A stretch of 64,000 nt of DNA from Apoderus coryli (lineage: Eukaryota; Arthropoda; Insecta; Coleoptera; Attelabidae), in assembly GCA_911728435.2 (NCBI GenBank), contig OU452211.1, positions 10,584,428 to 10,648,427 on the forward strand, written 5' to 3'. The position numbers and the translations under genes are program-made. Positions 44,011 to 55,589 of this stretch are shown one piece after another; the stretch's first letter is position 1; each line of letters opens with the position of its first letter. The notes under the pieces were generated by a model that did no database searches, was not told the DNA's origin, and saw only the letters and a list, made by a program, of their open reading frames with translations.

Positions 44011-44780
44011 CTGTAAACTGACAAAAAACCATCGCCAAAATAAACATTTACGTATTCAAATATTAATCTGACTTACATTAGAATAAAATTTGTGTCAAAA
44101 TGACGTTTATCATTACATAAGAGTTATTCTTTCGTAGTGATTGATCTGAACAAGTGAATGTGAATAAACTGAATGTGATTATACTGAACTGAATATTTGG
44201 CGAAACCGAAAGATCATCTTTTTTGTGATTGTCTTTCACTTAACCTCGAAAACTTGTGAAAACAACCAAATCTGCTCTGAAAACTGGAAAATGATTTCTT
44301 CCATGATATTATTATCCATGTTTTAAACTTTTATAATTTATTGGTTTGATTCGAAATCATATGCCAATTATTATCTCTCAATATTCAATACTTTTCGAGG
44401 TTAACTGTTAACAGAACGAACTAACCGGTACCTAGAGGTTGATCAGTAAGAGGCAAGGGGGGTAGGAATTTTAATCACTTTGGTAGAAGTGACCGATGTC
44501 GAAAGAATACGCTCAATCGTGAATGAACTGACAATTTTCAGATTGTTCACTTCGTTCAGTACGAAAGAATAACCCTATAGTCATTAACATTATCGCATTT
44601 AATGTAATTCGGATCATTTTTTGCAAATTAATGATCCAAAGCATAAAGTGTCATATATTATATCATTAAAATCATCTTTGGGTTTTTTTTTACAAACAAA
44701 ACATTAAACAAGATATACCCTAATAAAAAGGTTACATCTAATCAAAATGATATCACGATAAAATAACCACAGTGCATAGT
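44011..44780. other. No recognisable gene
   Basis: No feature that I can support. Confidence 0.45.
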
Positions 44781-44784
44781 TTTT

Positions 44785-45150
44785 CTAATTTTAGTTTAAA
44801 ATGATATATAAAACTCCAACTCCATATCCCTTTGTAATGTCAATACCGACCGCAGTCGTCCATAGGCGTACTTTTCATAACAATACATGCCCTACGATAG
44901 TTTAAAAATCCTTTACTTATGTATTAACAATTGTATGTTCATTTGTATAAAAGTATACTGTATTTTTCATTGCCGCTCCAACACGGCAACATATAAATCT
45001 ACGCTGCTTTGTTTTTAGAAGTTTAGACATAGATGCACACGTACCTAGTCCGTCTTCGAACATACCTTTATAATAATTAATACTTGTTATGCATATAAGT
45101 AGATACATTTTAATAATATGCTTCTGATATTATAAACTAACAACATTCAT
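44785..45150. repeat. Long-TIR element, copy 2 (partial)
   Basis: This matches the left arm and interior of the element at 11,608. Shared blocks include TTTCTAATTTTAGTTTAAA, CCCTTTGTAATG, AACAATTGTATGTTCATTTG, AACACGGCAACAT, TAGACATAGATGCACACGTA and ATAATATGCTTCTGATATTA. The site that is palindromic in copy 1 reads CAATACCGACCGCAGTCG here. The right arm is not found. Confidence 0.75.
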
Positions 45151-45970
45151 CATTAACCCAATACTTTTTCCAGTCATTGTAGTTGTTTTTATTACTGTCG
45201 ATATCCTTTGGCAGGCATGATTTATTATACGTCTTATATACGAGGGAAAAATGTATCAAAAACGCTGCATTGGATGCCCTTTTATAATGTAAAGAGGCAT
45301 GGGAACGGATAGCCCCGGTAGAATCCTTAAATTTATATATGTCAAATTAACTTTGGATAAACTATACCTAATTTAGCCACAAGCGAGCCCACAAGTCTTT
45401 ACAGCGTACCTATACGATTCAATTTAACCCAAAATGTTCCAATCCATCAACATTTTACTTAAACACTCCCTTATCTAAAATACACTCATGCATAAAAATA
45501 CGAAATTGGACAAGAAAAGATGCTATTATACTGCTCTATAATACTTGGATAGGTAGTGTTGAATATTGGGAAATATCCCCATATACTTACATCCAAGATT
45601 TTTCCTTACATAGGTAGGTAGGTATATGTCGGAATATACACGCATATATTCAAAACATATTATAATAATATAAGACCCATGTTATTCAAAAAAGAGCTCT
45701 CGACGGCTCTTGCGGTAATTTAATCTCTCGCATAATATGTAAAGGATTTTCCATATGGGAGAAATATGATTGATTCCCATAGAGTTATGTGCATATCTTA
45801 TTTATGTAGATGTAATAGCAGAACCTTCGTTCGGTTAAATATGGAGATGCACAAGTATTTTTTAAATCATTATAATAATTGCCTTATTGTGCATAAAAAT
45901 AACACTTGAATCAGTTCTAAAACAAACATAACATTACATTAAGAACATTTACAAGAATATTTCACCGAGA
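45151..45970. other. No recognisable gene
   Basis: No feature that I can support beyond GTAG-rich microsatellite-like text near 45,615. Confidence 0.45.
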
Positions 45971-45974
45971 GGTG

Positions 45975-46270
45975 AACCGCTGATGGTATTTTAGTGTAGA
46001 GGGACACTTTTTATAGGACCTACATGCTCCGAGCTCGAATTTTGTGAAACACTGAATGGCAAAAATTCCACATGGATATCGTGAACAAGATACCCGTTTT
46101 CAATTTTGTGCAATTCGACCCATTCCCGTAACTTCTCTATTTATGAATATTTTTTCGTTTCGCAAACACATTTTATTTTAAAAGGAATCCAACGGTGTTT
46201 TTAGATGTCTTTGTAAACAAATAGTTTTGATGCTATGCCAAAAAAATGTTGTTATGGACCACCCTGTATA
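45975..46270. repeat. Diverged end of a DUF4817-type element
   Basis: The order ACCTACATGCTCCGAGCTCG, TGGATATCGTGAACAAGATA, CGACCCATTCCCGTAACTT, TTCGTTTCGCAAACACATT and AATCCAACGGTGTTTTTAGA parallels the inverted end at 17,120-17,320, with heavy divergence. It closes with GGACCACCCTGTA (46,258), the complement of the outer ACAGGGTGGTCC at 17,084. Confidence 0.45.
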
Positions 46271-47780
46271 TACTTATTTTAGTCTCCGGATGAAACGACT
46301 CTTGTAAAAGACAAAAAAAAAATCGAATTTAAATTTCTTCTTCTGGAGTCCAGCCCTGCTTGATTATTATGAAAAGTTATTCTGAATGAAATGAAAAAAT
46401 GAGTAGCTGTACAAAATATCAAAATCCTGCGCCCACTTTTTTTCTAAAAGCAAATTCTATAAAATGTTATTGAAGAAAGTTGTTCAGAGAGAGAAGAAAT
46501 TCCATGTTTAATTTAAATAACAATTTGTAATCAACACTGTCTTATTCATCTTCAATTTCTGTACAACTTTCTTCAATGGTCGTTCGTTTTGAATATATCC
46601 TCGCGGGTGCTGCTCTGGAATTGGCACAAGAAACTAGGGATCTTGGTGTATTGGTTGACAGTAGGTTATAGTTTGATCAGCACATAGAGGAATTAACACA
46701 GAGTGCACTTCGTTCTTTGGGTTTTCTCCTAAGAACCACATCTAAATTTCGGAACATCAATTATCTAAAGTCACTGTATTTCTCTTTGGTTAGATCTAAG
46801 GTAGAATATGCCTCGATTATATGGTCACCAATTTATCAGGTCCACGCGAATAGAATCGAACGTTTCCAAAGAAAATTCTTAAAATATCTATTTTTCAAGG
46901 ATCGGGGCTACTTTCCGGTACGGGGGTATGATCATACTACATTGTTACAGAATTATGAATTCCAATCACTCTCACAGCGTAGGATATTCGCGTATCAGTT
47001 GTTTATCTTCAAAATAATCAATTCTTTTATTGACAGTCCTCAACTACTGAGCCAGGTAAATTTCCGTGTCCCCCAATACAACTCGCGCCTCATTAACATA
47101 TTTAATGTTCCACATCACCGAACAAATTATGAGACTAGAGCTCCAGTGTCAAGAGCTTGCACATTGACCAACAAATACAACTTCCAAAGGGAACTAGATT
47201 TTTTCAGTAATAATGTTCCTCAGTTTGTGGCCAACCTGCATAGATGTATGGACAATCTAAATACCATATAAGTTGTGTATGTTGATCCTAATTTATTGAA
47301 TGATGGGCATTCTGGTGTTCGAATAGGTTTAGTTTTAGTTAGTAGTGTATCATTTATTGTATAAGTGCATAGTAATTTAAATTTGTATTATTTGGTTTCA
47401 TTTGTTAATTGTCTTGTAAGCCTGTTAGGCAATAAAGGATTATTATTATTATTATTAATAACATTTTGTAGGATCTGCCATCAGAAAGGCACTCTTCCAA
47501 AGGAAAAATAGAGAAAAAGAGCAAAAAATCAAAGTATGAGTAGGATTTTGTAGTTAAGTACTCAGTTTTTCATTCTGAATAACTTTTCAAAATAACATTT
47601 TATCGTAACTTCAACCAAAAGGACACTTTACTAGTGCAAAAACCAGTATTTTCAAAATTTCCAAGGCATACTTGATTTTTCAAAACTAAAATTATGTCTC
47701 AAATTAAGTAGTTTTAAACCAAGCTGGGCTTGACCCTTAAGAGTCGCTTCACCTATCCGGGGACACACTGTGTATCAATA
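46265..47780. mobile_element. Inverted-repeat element hosting a Jockey-like LINE
   Basis: The left arm (46,265-46,475) and the reverse complement of the right arm (47,445-47,780) share CCGGAT, GACTCTT, CCAGC.(T/C)TG, GAAAAGTTATTC.GAATGAAA and AAAATGTTATT in order. Between them lies the LINE of the next entry. The pairing of arms is clear although divergence is high. Termini and target duplication are not determined. Confidence 0.45.
46590..47455 (+). pseudogene. Jockey-like LINE reverse transcriptase C-terminal half
   Basis: From about 46,620 the frame reads TRDLGVLVDSRL, a TAG, then FDQHIEELTQSALRSLGFLL and is open to the TAA at 47,269: LYFSLVRSKVEYASIIWSPI, NRIERFQRKFLKYLFFKDRG and RRIFAYQLFIFKIINSFIDS. 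This is the thumb and connection region of a Jockey-like LINE. The 3' end carries CCTGTTAGGCAATAAAGG and a (TTA)n tail at 47,436-47,456. The palm with the catalytic Asp is lost by 5' truncation. One stop in about 220 codons indicates fairly recent decay. Confidence 0.8.
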
Positions 47781-48240
47781 TAAGAGTATTGTTTTTGACC
47801 TAATTATATATAATATATTAGATTTATGGGAGTGATAGGTCTAGGGTCGAATTAAGAAAAACTGTTATATTCATTAGTAAAGCTTTCCGAAACTTTATTA
47901 TTCGTTACCTATACCAAATAAAACTCCTCTCAAGTCTTTCACGGAACTATAACGGATTAAGACTGCTTCCTCCCAGAAATTTCCTTATTTTCACATCACA
48001 TTTTTCCACACTCAAAAGCAATCTGTTCCGTTTCTGTGCTTCATTAAAAATTTGAAGATGACTCTGACCAGGAAGTCATCTAATGTGTTTTAAATGTGAT
48101 GTTATTTTTGTTGGATGCGTCTAGTTATTTTCATATATCTTCAAATCGTCTGAAAAACTCAGTTTCGTTCTCCACTGATGCTTATTTGTTTATGCTTATA
48201 AATCATATATCTTCAAGATAGGGAACAGTTATATAAATAG

Positions 48241-48465
48241 GCAAAATGGCTCAAAGAGTTTTTATAAACCCTACCTCAGGGGATTAATCTAGGTCCCTCG
48301 TTATTTAACTTATAATTTATAAACGATCTACCATAAGTTCTAAATCATTCAGTTATGCTTTGTTTGGCTGATGATTTAAAATTCTTGGAATTTGATTGTG
48401 ATTGTCCGCAAGACGATATAAGAGCTCTTGAGGATTGGTTCTTTAGATATAACGGACTTTTTTGA
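48241..48465 (+). pseudogene. LINE reverse transcriptase palm fragment
   Basis: From 48,277: QGINLGPSLFNL, a stop, FINDLP (motif B end), then LNHSVMLCLADDLKFLEFD (motif C with the DD pair) and DDIRALEDWFFRYNGLF. This is the B-to-C block of a Jockey/CR1-type reverse transcriptase over about 60 residues with two stops. The flanks do not continue it. Confidence 0.65.
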
Positions 48466-49175
48466 TACTAAGTCATCTCGTGGTTTGAAGAGAGCCTTTG
48501 AAGTATACAGAATTCACAATCAAAGGGTTTTCCAACCCAAAAATGGCAAAACTTTGATCAAACTTAAAACCGTGTAAAATCGATCGCGTTCCTTTGAAGA
48601 AAATATGAAATTCTTACATGAATGTAGTTCCATTCGTAAGTTCTAAATTTGCATACCATACACTATTTTCACTACAATATAAAGAAGTTTACCTACTTCC
48701 TCATAGTCACTTCATCAAATTTTGATCAATAAATTGCAGATCACAAAATTCAGCTCGAATATGATGTCAAGAAACCCTTCCTTAAGAACAAAAAGACGTC
48801 AAAAGAGGATTTGAGTAGGTACTTATAATTTTTTATTTGCTCGAGATTGAAAATTCAAATAATTAATTCAATACGTAATTCTCATTTCTTAATTTACAAA
48901 CCTCGTATTGTTGTATACGTTCTTGTTCCTTCAGAAATCGCATGTAGGGAAACGAGTTTCTAAATTCATTTGAGAAAGAAAAATAAAATGTACTACAATA
49001 CCTGCGTTAAGATCACAAGAGTAAACGCAAAAGAGATTGAAATCCAAAAGTTATAAAACGCAAAAACACAGTTACGCAATTTGTGAGCCTGCCATTTCTA
49101 CGACTCTGCGCTATTAGCAATAAACCTACAATCCACAGAGGAAAGTTTATTTGGATATTTTAATGATATGAGTGA
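48466..49175. other. No recognisable gene
   Basis: No feature that I can support. Confidence 0.45.
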
Positions 49176-49817
49176 TTAACCCATTAATCCCCAACGTTGC
49201 GTAAACGAAACATTTTTTAAATATTTTTTTTTTCAATGTGCCAGTAAAAAAAAATACTTTTTTGTTGCTACAATTTATTCAAAATAGAACAAAGACTTTA
49301 CGTTTTAAGAAATAAGTCGACAGAGTCAAGATATTTATTTTGTGCGAATTTATGAACTCGCAACATTTTGAGATTTATCATTTCATATATTCGTCAATCT
49401 ATTCGTCTGACACAGAAACGGCTGAGATATATCAAATTATGGATTTAGATTCCCATGACCTTTAGTAAAAAGGGCATTATATGATATTTTACAAAACATG
49501 TATAGTTTTTGCATATTGGATCATTTTTCCTAATGTTGCGTATACGCAACGTTGGGAATTCCGGTAAGAAGGCGCCATAATGTCGCGCCCTTCGCTGACC
49601 CACAATTAGGTAGCATTTATTTTGTTTCTTACATTATTTGTGTGTGATTCTTCTTAGTGAGTGTCAACAAAGATACTAAGTAATAATTATTGTGATTTAA
49701 AATTATATTATATATAAAATATAAAGTGAAGCTCTGGAAAATATGGACTTGAAGTAAGTTATAATTATGGTTCTGTTTGTTAAATTTTTTTCTAAAATAA
49801 TTTGTTTGGTTATAGTG

Positions 49818-50426
49818 ATGTCTTGGAAAAACAGAATGCCTTTGTCATCTGCTGAGCTTTTAGCTACATTGGAGGAGGATGAGGATTTACTGCAGACTGA
49901 TACCGTTGATGCAGTATATATTCCGCCACCCGTAGATGCACTTACAGACGAAGAGGAGCTTGACGAAGATATATGTGAGAACGTTGAAGATTTACCAGAT
50001 GTTGCGGGGACCTACGAAATACACGCAAATTTGTCTGATACTTCTGAAGCCTTAGATGATGAATCTTTACCGTCAAATTCCAAAAAAGCAAAACTATGTG
50101 CAAAAAATATAAAAATGAAGTCGAAGAAAACTCTACCGAAGTGGAGAAAAGAGACCCCAATATATACAACAGGACCATATAATGAAGATAATAATAACTT
50201 GGAACAAATTGAAAACAGAGTTTGCGGTAAAAGCCCTTTGGAAGTTTTTTCCTTGTACTTCAGTGACGAAGTTCACGACAATAATCGGCATTCATTTGAT
50301 ATTGATAAAACAAGCCTAAAGCGATTTTTCGGCATACCCATTTTTTCGGGATACCATACGTTATCAGCTACAAAACTCTATTGGTCAAAAGACAACAAAG
50401 CAAGAAGAAGATGCCGACAACTGTAA
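49818..50426 (+). CDS. Truncated piggyBac transposase (deleted core)
   Basis: Starting at the ATG at 49,818 (MSWKNRMPLSSAELLATLEE) the frame is open for about 200 codons. An acidic N-terminus (EEDEDLLQTDTVD, EEELDEDICENVEDL) is followed by a basic stretch (KKAKLCAKNIKMKSKKTLPK). LEVFSLYFSDEV then leads to TSLKRFFGIPIFSGYHTLSA, the start of the piggyBac core. The core then jumps to C-terminal residues KARRRCRQL and stops. An earlier in-frame ATG (49,767) gives a hydrophobic leader, but the family start fits 49,818 better. The open frame suggests a recent deletion. The product would keep N-terminal regions but no catalytic Asp. Confidence 0.65.
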   Translation: MSWKNRMPLSSAELLATLEEDEDLLQTDTVDAVYIPPPVDALTDEEELDEDICENVEDLPDVAGTYEIHANLSDTSEALDDESLPSNSKKAKLCAKNIKMKSKKTLPKWRKETPIYTTGPYNEDNNNLEQIENRVCGKSPLEVFSLYFSDEVHDNNRHSFDIDKTSLKRFFGIPIFSGYHTLSATKLYWSKDNKARRRCRQL

Positions 50427-50510
50427 AAACAACACAATATACATGTGTGCTAACTGTAAGGTGCATCTTCACACAAACTGTTTTGAAATATTTCACACTA
50501 AGTAGTAGTA
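50427..50510 (+). pseudogene. piggyBac Cys-rich tail, out of frame
   Basis: In a shifted frame the sequence reads MCANCKVHLHTNCFEIFHT, the last zinc-binding part of a PGBD-like C-terminal domain. It follows the stop of the truncated frame and so is not translated with it. Confidence 0.6.
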
Positions 50511-50689
50511 GTATCTGTTTACCGTAAATCCCAATGTTGCGTATACGCAACATTTTTTTGTAAGAAAACTAAAAACTTGTATTTTTTTTTAACTTGATAA
50601 ACAGTTATTTGGACATAGGTTTAATAATAAAATAAACTAAAATCACCGAAATTGTTTGATTTTCCAAGCTTGGGAATTAATGGGTTAAA

Positions 50690-52130
50690 TTTTCTTCGGA
50701 GTTTGTCTGTATGCAAATTAAGTTTATACGACAATATAGATCTTACCTATTTATTTATAAAATCTTCATGATGTTATTATGAAACTACGGACAGAATTTA
50801 AAGTATCTTTGTCTATTTGCTACATCATCAACATAATACAAGTACTATAAACACTTTGGTGTTAATTATTTTGACCTTTGAAGAAAACCATATTTCTATC
50901 AATTCCCCTTTATTTACTCTATCTATCCTTTGCTTATGTACATAGAAGATTTATTTACAATACCACTTTGCTTACATATTTTTTAAGCATACCTACTTAC
51001 ACGCTAGGCATTTTCCATTTTGAAAGTGTGTTTACAATAAAAACTATCAGTTCAACGTTTCCAGCATTATGTGATACTGTGCCTTATTTCAGCTTCTTAA
51101 AGCTGAGTTTTTAGTAGATTTAAATATTATTGTTTATAAATCTTTATTAAACCACACCATAAATTTATAAAAATCTATTGTTAAATCAAACGACGTGACA
51201 TCCGCTCCACAAATTTCTATGTTCAATTCATAGGGTTAGGATTAATACCAGACAAGTTTCGGAAAGACTATTGCATCATCAGTGGTATAAAGCTGTGCTG
51301 TCCTTTATATATACCACAGGTTTATTACGTAGTTTGTAAAACCAAAGAAGAATCTGTTATAATATTTTGACACACTTCCTATAATAGTTAATGTGTTATT
51401 AGTTATATTTCAAGCATTATATCATATGACACACGATTCCTAAACAGTGAGGGCACTGCACTTGCTTTAGTTGTTTATGTCAACACTCTCTAAACATTAA
51501 ACATGTCAACAACTGAGATTTTAAAAAAGACTGAATGTACAAGTTTCAATTTGGATGCCAAAAGTAGAAGTGATCTTTTAGTTAGGTGATTATTTTCTTA
51601 GAGAATAGTCGAATATAGAAAAAAGGTGTTGTACTGCACGGATTAAATTCAATTATTTGCATTATCAATGGCAAATCTAAAATTCCCTCTCAACCATCGG
51701 TAATGATATATAAAGAGCAACCAACATCTTTGATAATGATGTGTAGTACAAATTTGTGATTGTCAAATTATCTTTAATAATATTGATTTTATTTAGTTTA
51801 ATTTTATAATTACTTTTCACAAAATGGTGAGACTCATGAATAACTTAAAATATTGTACGACCCTCTTTTTATATCCCAAATTTTAAACAGTTTTTCGCCA
51901 GACCATATAGTATTTTTGTACCAAATTTGGTTTAAATCTGTGCGCCCTTTCTAGTACTGACTCGTGTACCTATAGCGAATGAGGTACAGACATTTTTAAA
52001 AAATTTACGGCTAAAATGACCCAAAACACGCACTTGTTTCCGGTGCTAATAAAAAGACAAAAATCACCAATAAAATTGTTTTTCTTTATCAAGCCAGAAA
52101 CTTTCTACTTCACCCTAGTACTTACACAGG
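50690..52130. other. No recognisable gene
   Basis: Repeat-like AT-rich DNA including hammerhead-like copy d; no supportable coding sequence. A frame at 50,878-51,114 is hydrophobic but without family resemblance. Confidence 0.45.
51256..51282 (-). ncRNA. Hammerhead-like core motif, copy d
   Basis: On the minus strand CTGATGATG, a 12-base spacer, CGAAACTTGTC. Both core boxes are intact but the spacer does not form an obvious stem. The flank GCTCCACAAA (51,205) is also found near copy c (25,389). Confidence 0.3.
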
Positions 52131-52132
52131 GT

Positions 52133-53325
52133 GTTTCGAAAAGACGCGGCAATATTTAAGGGGGTAATATGTCCTTTATCTCATTACTGACACGCCACTA
52201 ACCAAACATAAATTGGCCCTACAATAAACTTTTACCCACTACACACTACAGGAACCACTGTAGATAATATTTACATTTAAAAAATCATATTTTGACATAC
52301 ACAATCTTTTTAAACAATTAACCAATGGCATACTATAGGGGTTAGTAACACTTTTTATCCCCCTATTTTTTGCCCCACTGGAATAAATAGATCTTTTTAT
52401 TTTTTTTTTTGTAATTCCCTGTTCATTTTTGCTTAAAAAAGTAACAACTTTTTATGGGTCTAAAGTGAACGGTTTGTCAGAAATTTGCCTCCATACTAAA
52501 GTCTGCAAATGCCTGAGATACTTTGTAACATTACATAAATTTCGAAAATATGTCATAAATCAAAATCGCTTATGAATATTTTTTTTTTAATTTCGTGACC
52601 GATATGTTCTTAAAAAAAGTTATATTTTGACATAAACAATCTTTTTTTAAAAATAACCAGTGGCATACTATAGGGGTTAGTGTTTTTTTTTAATAATCCA
52701 TTATGACGAGGAGTGAAAATTTTTATGAAATAAAAGTCATCTACTCCACAATATAATTGTAGTATAATCGTACTAAAGCACCAAACTATACTATATATGT
52801 TTCGAGGGCTCATCATCAGTGGTAACAGAAATACCGAATCAGAAAGCCCAAATGGACAACTAGATATTTTCAATTATCAAAATCTAAAATAGATAACATA
52901 TTAATAGGAAGTTACATTTAAAAGTAATTATAACGTCTATATGTGACTTACCTTAAAATTAAAATTAAAAAATTAATCAAACATTAAAAATAGTAAAAAC
53001 ATTAAATTGTTTGATCAATGAATGGCATTATTGTCCTTGTTTAAGGTTTTTTATATATTTTTTGTTTTTGTTTTAATTCCCTGTTCATTTTTGCTTAAAA
53101 AAAGTAATATCTTTGTATGGGTCTAAAGTGAACAGTTTTGCAGGAATTTGCTCTAAACAAAACTCTACAAGTAAAGTTGAAAGTAGGATTTTTTAAATGA
53201 GGTATGTATTCAAACGCACCGTTTACTTGCAGACTTTTGTTTACAGGCAAATTCCTGCAAAACCATTCGCTTTAGACCCACAAAAAGTTATTACTTTTTT
53301 AGGCAAAAATCAACAGAGAACTCGT
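52133..53325. repeat. Direct and inverted repeat cluster
   Basis: TTTTGACATA.ACAATCTTTTT followed by TGGCATACTATAGGGGTTAG occurs at 52,292-52,345 and again at 52,625-52,682. TTTGCTTAAAAAAGTAA, TATGGGTCTAAAGTGAAC and GTTTTGCAGGAATTTGC occur at 52,428-52,495 and 53,090-53,150, and inverted at 53,235-53,320. The last two form a foldback of about 80-base arms. The left edge matches the repeat at 3,147. No transposase is seen. Confidence 0.6.
52799..52819 (-). ncRNA. Hammerhead-like core motif, copy e
   Basis: On the minus strand CTGATGA, an extra T, GAG-CC-CTC, then GAAAC. Stem II is reduced to three pairs with a two-base loop. The surrounding sequence matches that of copy b. Confidence 0.35.
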
Positions 53326-53329
53326 GTGG

Positions 53330-53720
53330 ATTGTGGTTTTTTCCAGCCACACGGAGACGCCTATGGTGTCTCGCTGGACTTGTCAAGTGTTCCTAACCAA
53401 ATCCTGGCAATAGTGTCTTTCTTTGTAGGAAATCTGTGAGCGACGCTGAGGCAATACCAGCCTCACCTAGCGAGCAGGCTCTCCGCAGGGCTAGCGCTGT
53501 TGTCTCCTACACTTTTTGACTCCAATCCTTCTCTTCCCCCCTTGTAAATTCCGTTGGAGTGCACCAGGGTCTCTTTTAGGTTTAGTGTAGGTTTAGTTTC
53601 TGTGTTTTTAGTTTTTAGATTTTAGTTTCTTTCAGCTTCGCTGAGAACTCCCTAGTTTGGAGTGTTTAGGGTCGACTTTTACCCCAGTATTTTTATTGAT
53701 ATCTCTGAGAGTTTTCCTCA
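53330..53720. other. GC-richer stretch of unknown origin
   Basis: This block (for example GACGCTGAGGCAATACCAGC and GAGCAGGCTCTCCGCAGGGC) is clearly less AT-rich than its neighbours, then grades into T/G-rich text. A small hairpin CTCTGAG...CTCAGAG lies at 53,701-53,723. It has the look of an element's 5' untranslated region, but no coding sequence follows. Confidence 0.35.
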
Positions 53721-55146
53721 GAGATGGACGACTCATTTGTTATTTAAAAATAACAAAAAATAAAACTCTTACAGCAGTTACTCTGAATAATGTTTTCTCA
53801 ACATTGAATCATAGGGTTTTTTTTGGGATTTATCTTTTCAAACTACAAAATCCGACCAATTTAATAATCCCCAAAACAATATGGTCCCGGTATATTTTAA
53901 TACAAATTTCCCATTTAAACTATTGAAATACTTTTGCTGATATTATATTATAATTATTATCATAATTATTAACTAAGTATATCTACATCGATACGCTTTT
54001 GCAAAAGTTGCAATTTTTATGTCGATGACCCAAAACTGAAATCAAAAAGTCTCGGAAAAAGTTATAAAGGTTGAGTCTGTCTTTTTAATCGAACCTTCAG
54101 GGTCAAAATATGGGGGCGATTGAACCAATTACATTTTTTAAGCACTAATCTCCTTTAATTGGAGTACTTTTGTGCAAGTTAAAAGTTGATCTTTATAAAT
54201 ATTTATTTCGCTCCAAACAAAGTCAGCTATGTGTCCGAATAAGAGCAGATGTACTTACGTAATTAATAAATTTTATATATTTGTTTTTAACCATTGTTTT
54301 TTATTTCCCTAATTTAATTTACTGACAAACAAAAAGCAATACAGACTGTCACTCATTTACGAGGGAGAATCATTAAGAAACTTTAGTAAGCGGGACGTAC
54401 GTGGGCAACAAGAGAGTTGAAAATTAAATATAAAATAGAATATCTAAATAATAATATTAATTGCTTGATTAGACTCTTACATATTGAAAGTAAATGCATA
54501 CATTTCATGAATTTCCTCTATTTTTATGACAATATGTCCACCAAATGTAGGAACCCGTACGATAACTTTAAATCATTGTAGCAAGTTGCAAACACCACAT
54601 TTCTAATTACTGTAATTTAAAAGTTCTGGAAAGAAAAATACTCTGATAAATATTTTCGTCTCTGAGTGAAATTTTCAACCCGTCTCATTCGAAAAAAATT
54701 AAATAAACAACTAACTCATTCTACTAAATAAACATTTAGAAGACGAAATTTAAAAAGCTCTAACAAAACGAAACCCAATCATATTTAGAGGCACCTAACA
54801 ACTTTTTTAATAGGGTCGCGACGTTTCCTTCCACTTATTGGTATATTATTGTTTCAAATGGTAAGCACTATACTTATATAGGGATATACCAACTTGTTGA
54901 AATAAAATGTGATTGGATTTAATTTATTAAAGAGAGCTGCCGAAAAAAAATTGTATAATTTGTCCCCGCTTTACGTAGTGTATTAGCCATAAAAAAAAAC
55001 AAAAAGTGAAATTAGAAAATGAAATATTCATTCATCAAGCAACTACTATGTTAACTGTAATGAAGTGCCAAGGGTGGTTCAGTTTTAATAACTGCTGAAT
55101 AAATATTCAAATGCTAGGAAGTACATATATGAAAATAGTATATAAT
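53721..55146. other. No recognisable gene
   Basis: No feature that I can support. Confidence 0.45.
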
Positions 55147-55148
55147 TA

Positions 55149-55383
55149 CGAGGGCAGTCCGAAAAGATTTGCAGCTACCACCTACCTGAGCTCAGTTGGA
55201 ATCAGATATATGTTTCTTTGCCATTGACATTGAATAGACTTGAGTTTTGGTGTGTTTATAATTTTGTTTCGTTCGTGTTCACCATGTGTTTTAACCTCGG
55301 TTTTAATCAATTCGATTGTAACTTATTAAACCACGAAAAATCCCCGGCCTTTCGGATTTTTGGTTTCATCATGACTGCCCTCC
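55149..55383. mobile_element. Mariner-type MITE
   Basis: The ends GAGGGCAGTC and GACTGCCCTC form a 10-bp inverted repeat, one base in from TA dinucleotides on each side (55,147-55,148 and 55,384-55,385), as expected for Tc1/mariner insertion. At 235 bp it encodes no transposase. Confidence 0.65.
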
Positions 55384-55589
55384 TAGTTTTGAAAAATTAA
55401 CGATTTTATTTTTAGCAATATTAATCACACATGTATTTTGCAAATCGCGTAGTTGTCCAAAACATAGACCTTTATTAGTTTGGACTGAGGTTTGGACGTT
55501 TATCCTTAGGAATCTTAAAAAAAACACATAGACCAATAATACTTATTGGTAACACAAAAAGCTCGGATTGTTATGAGCTTAATGTTAGG

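Larger units (their letters stand above)
49180..50684 (+). mobile_element. piggyBac element 2, internally deleted
   Basis: The left end CCCATTAATCCCCAA and the right end (reverse-complemented) CCCATTAATTCCCAA are inverted repeats with one mismatch, flanked by TTAA (49,176-49,179 and 50,685-50,688). The element is 1,505 bp and encodes the N-terminus of a transposase fused to the end of its Cys-rich domain. A 16-bp palindrome GTTGCGTATACGCAAC lies at 49,535-49,550 and 50,536-50,551, with a degraded relative next to the left end (49,195). The ends differ from those of the piggyBac at 34.1 kb, so this is a separate family. Confidence 0.93.

Noticed and set aside
49742..49818. Short first exon (ATGGACTTGAA|GTAAGT) spliced to TTATAG|TG before the piggyBac gene
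   Set aside because: The spliced frame runs MDLNDVLEKQNAFVIC and stops, so it does not join the transposase frame.
55218..55400. Sixty-codon frame as a small secreted protein
   Set aside because: It lies almost wholly inside the 235-bp mariner MITE and shows no family features.
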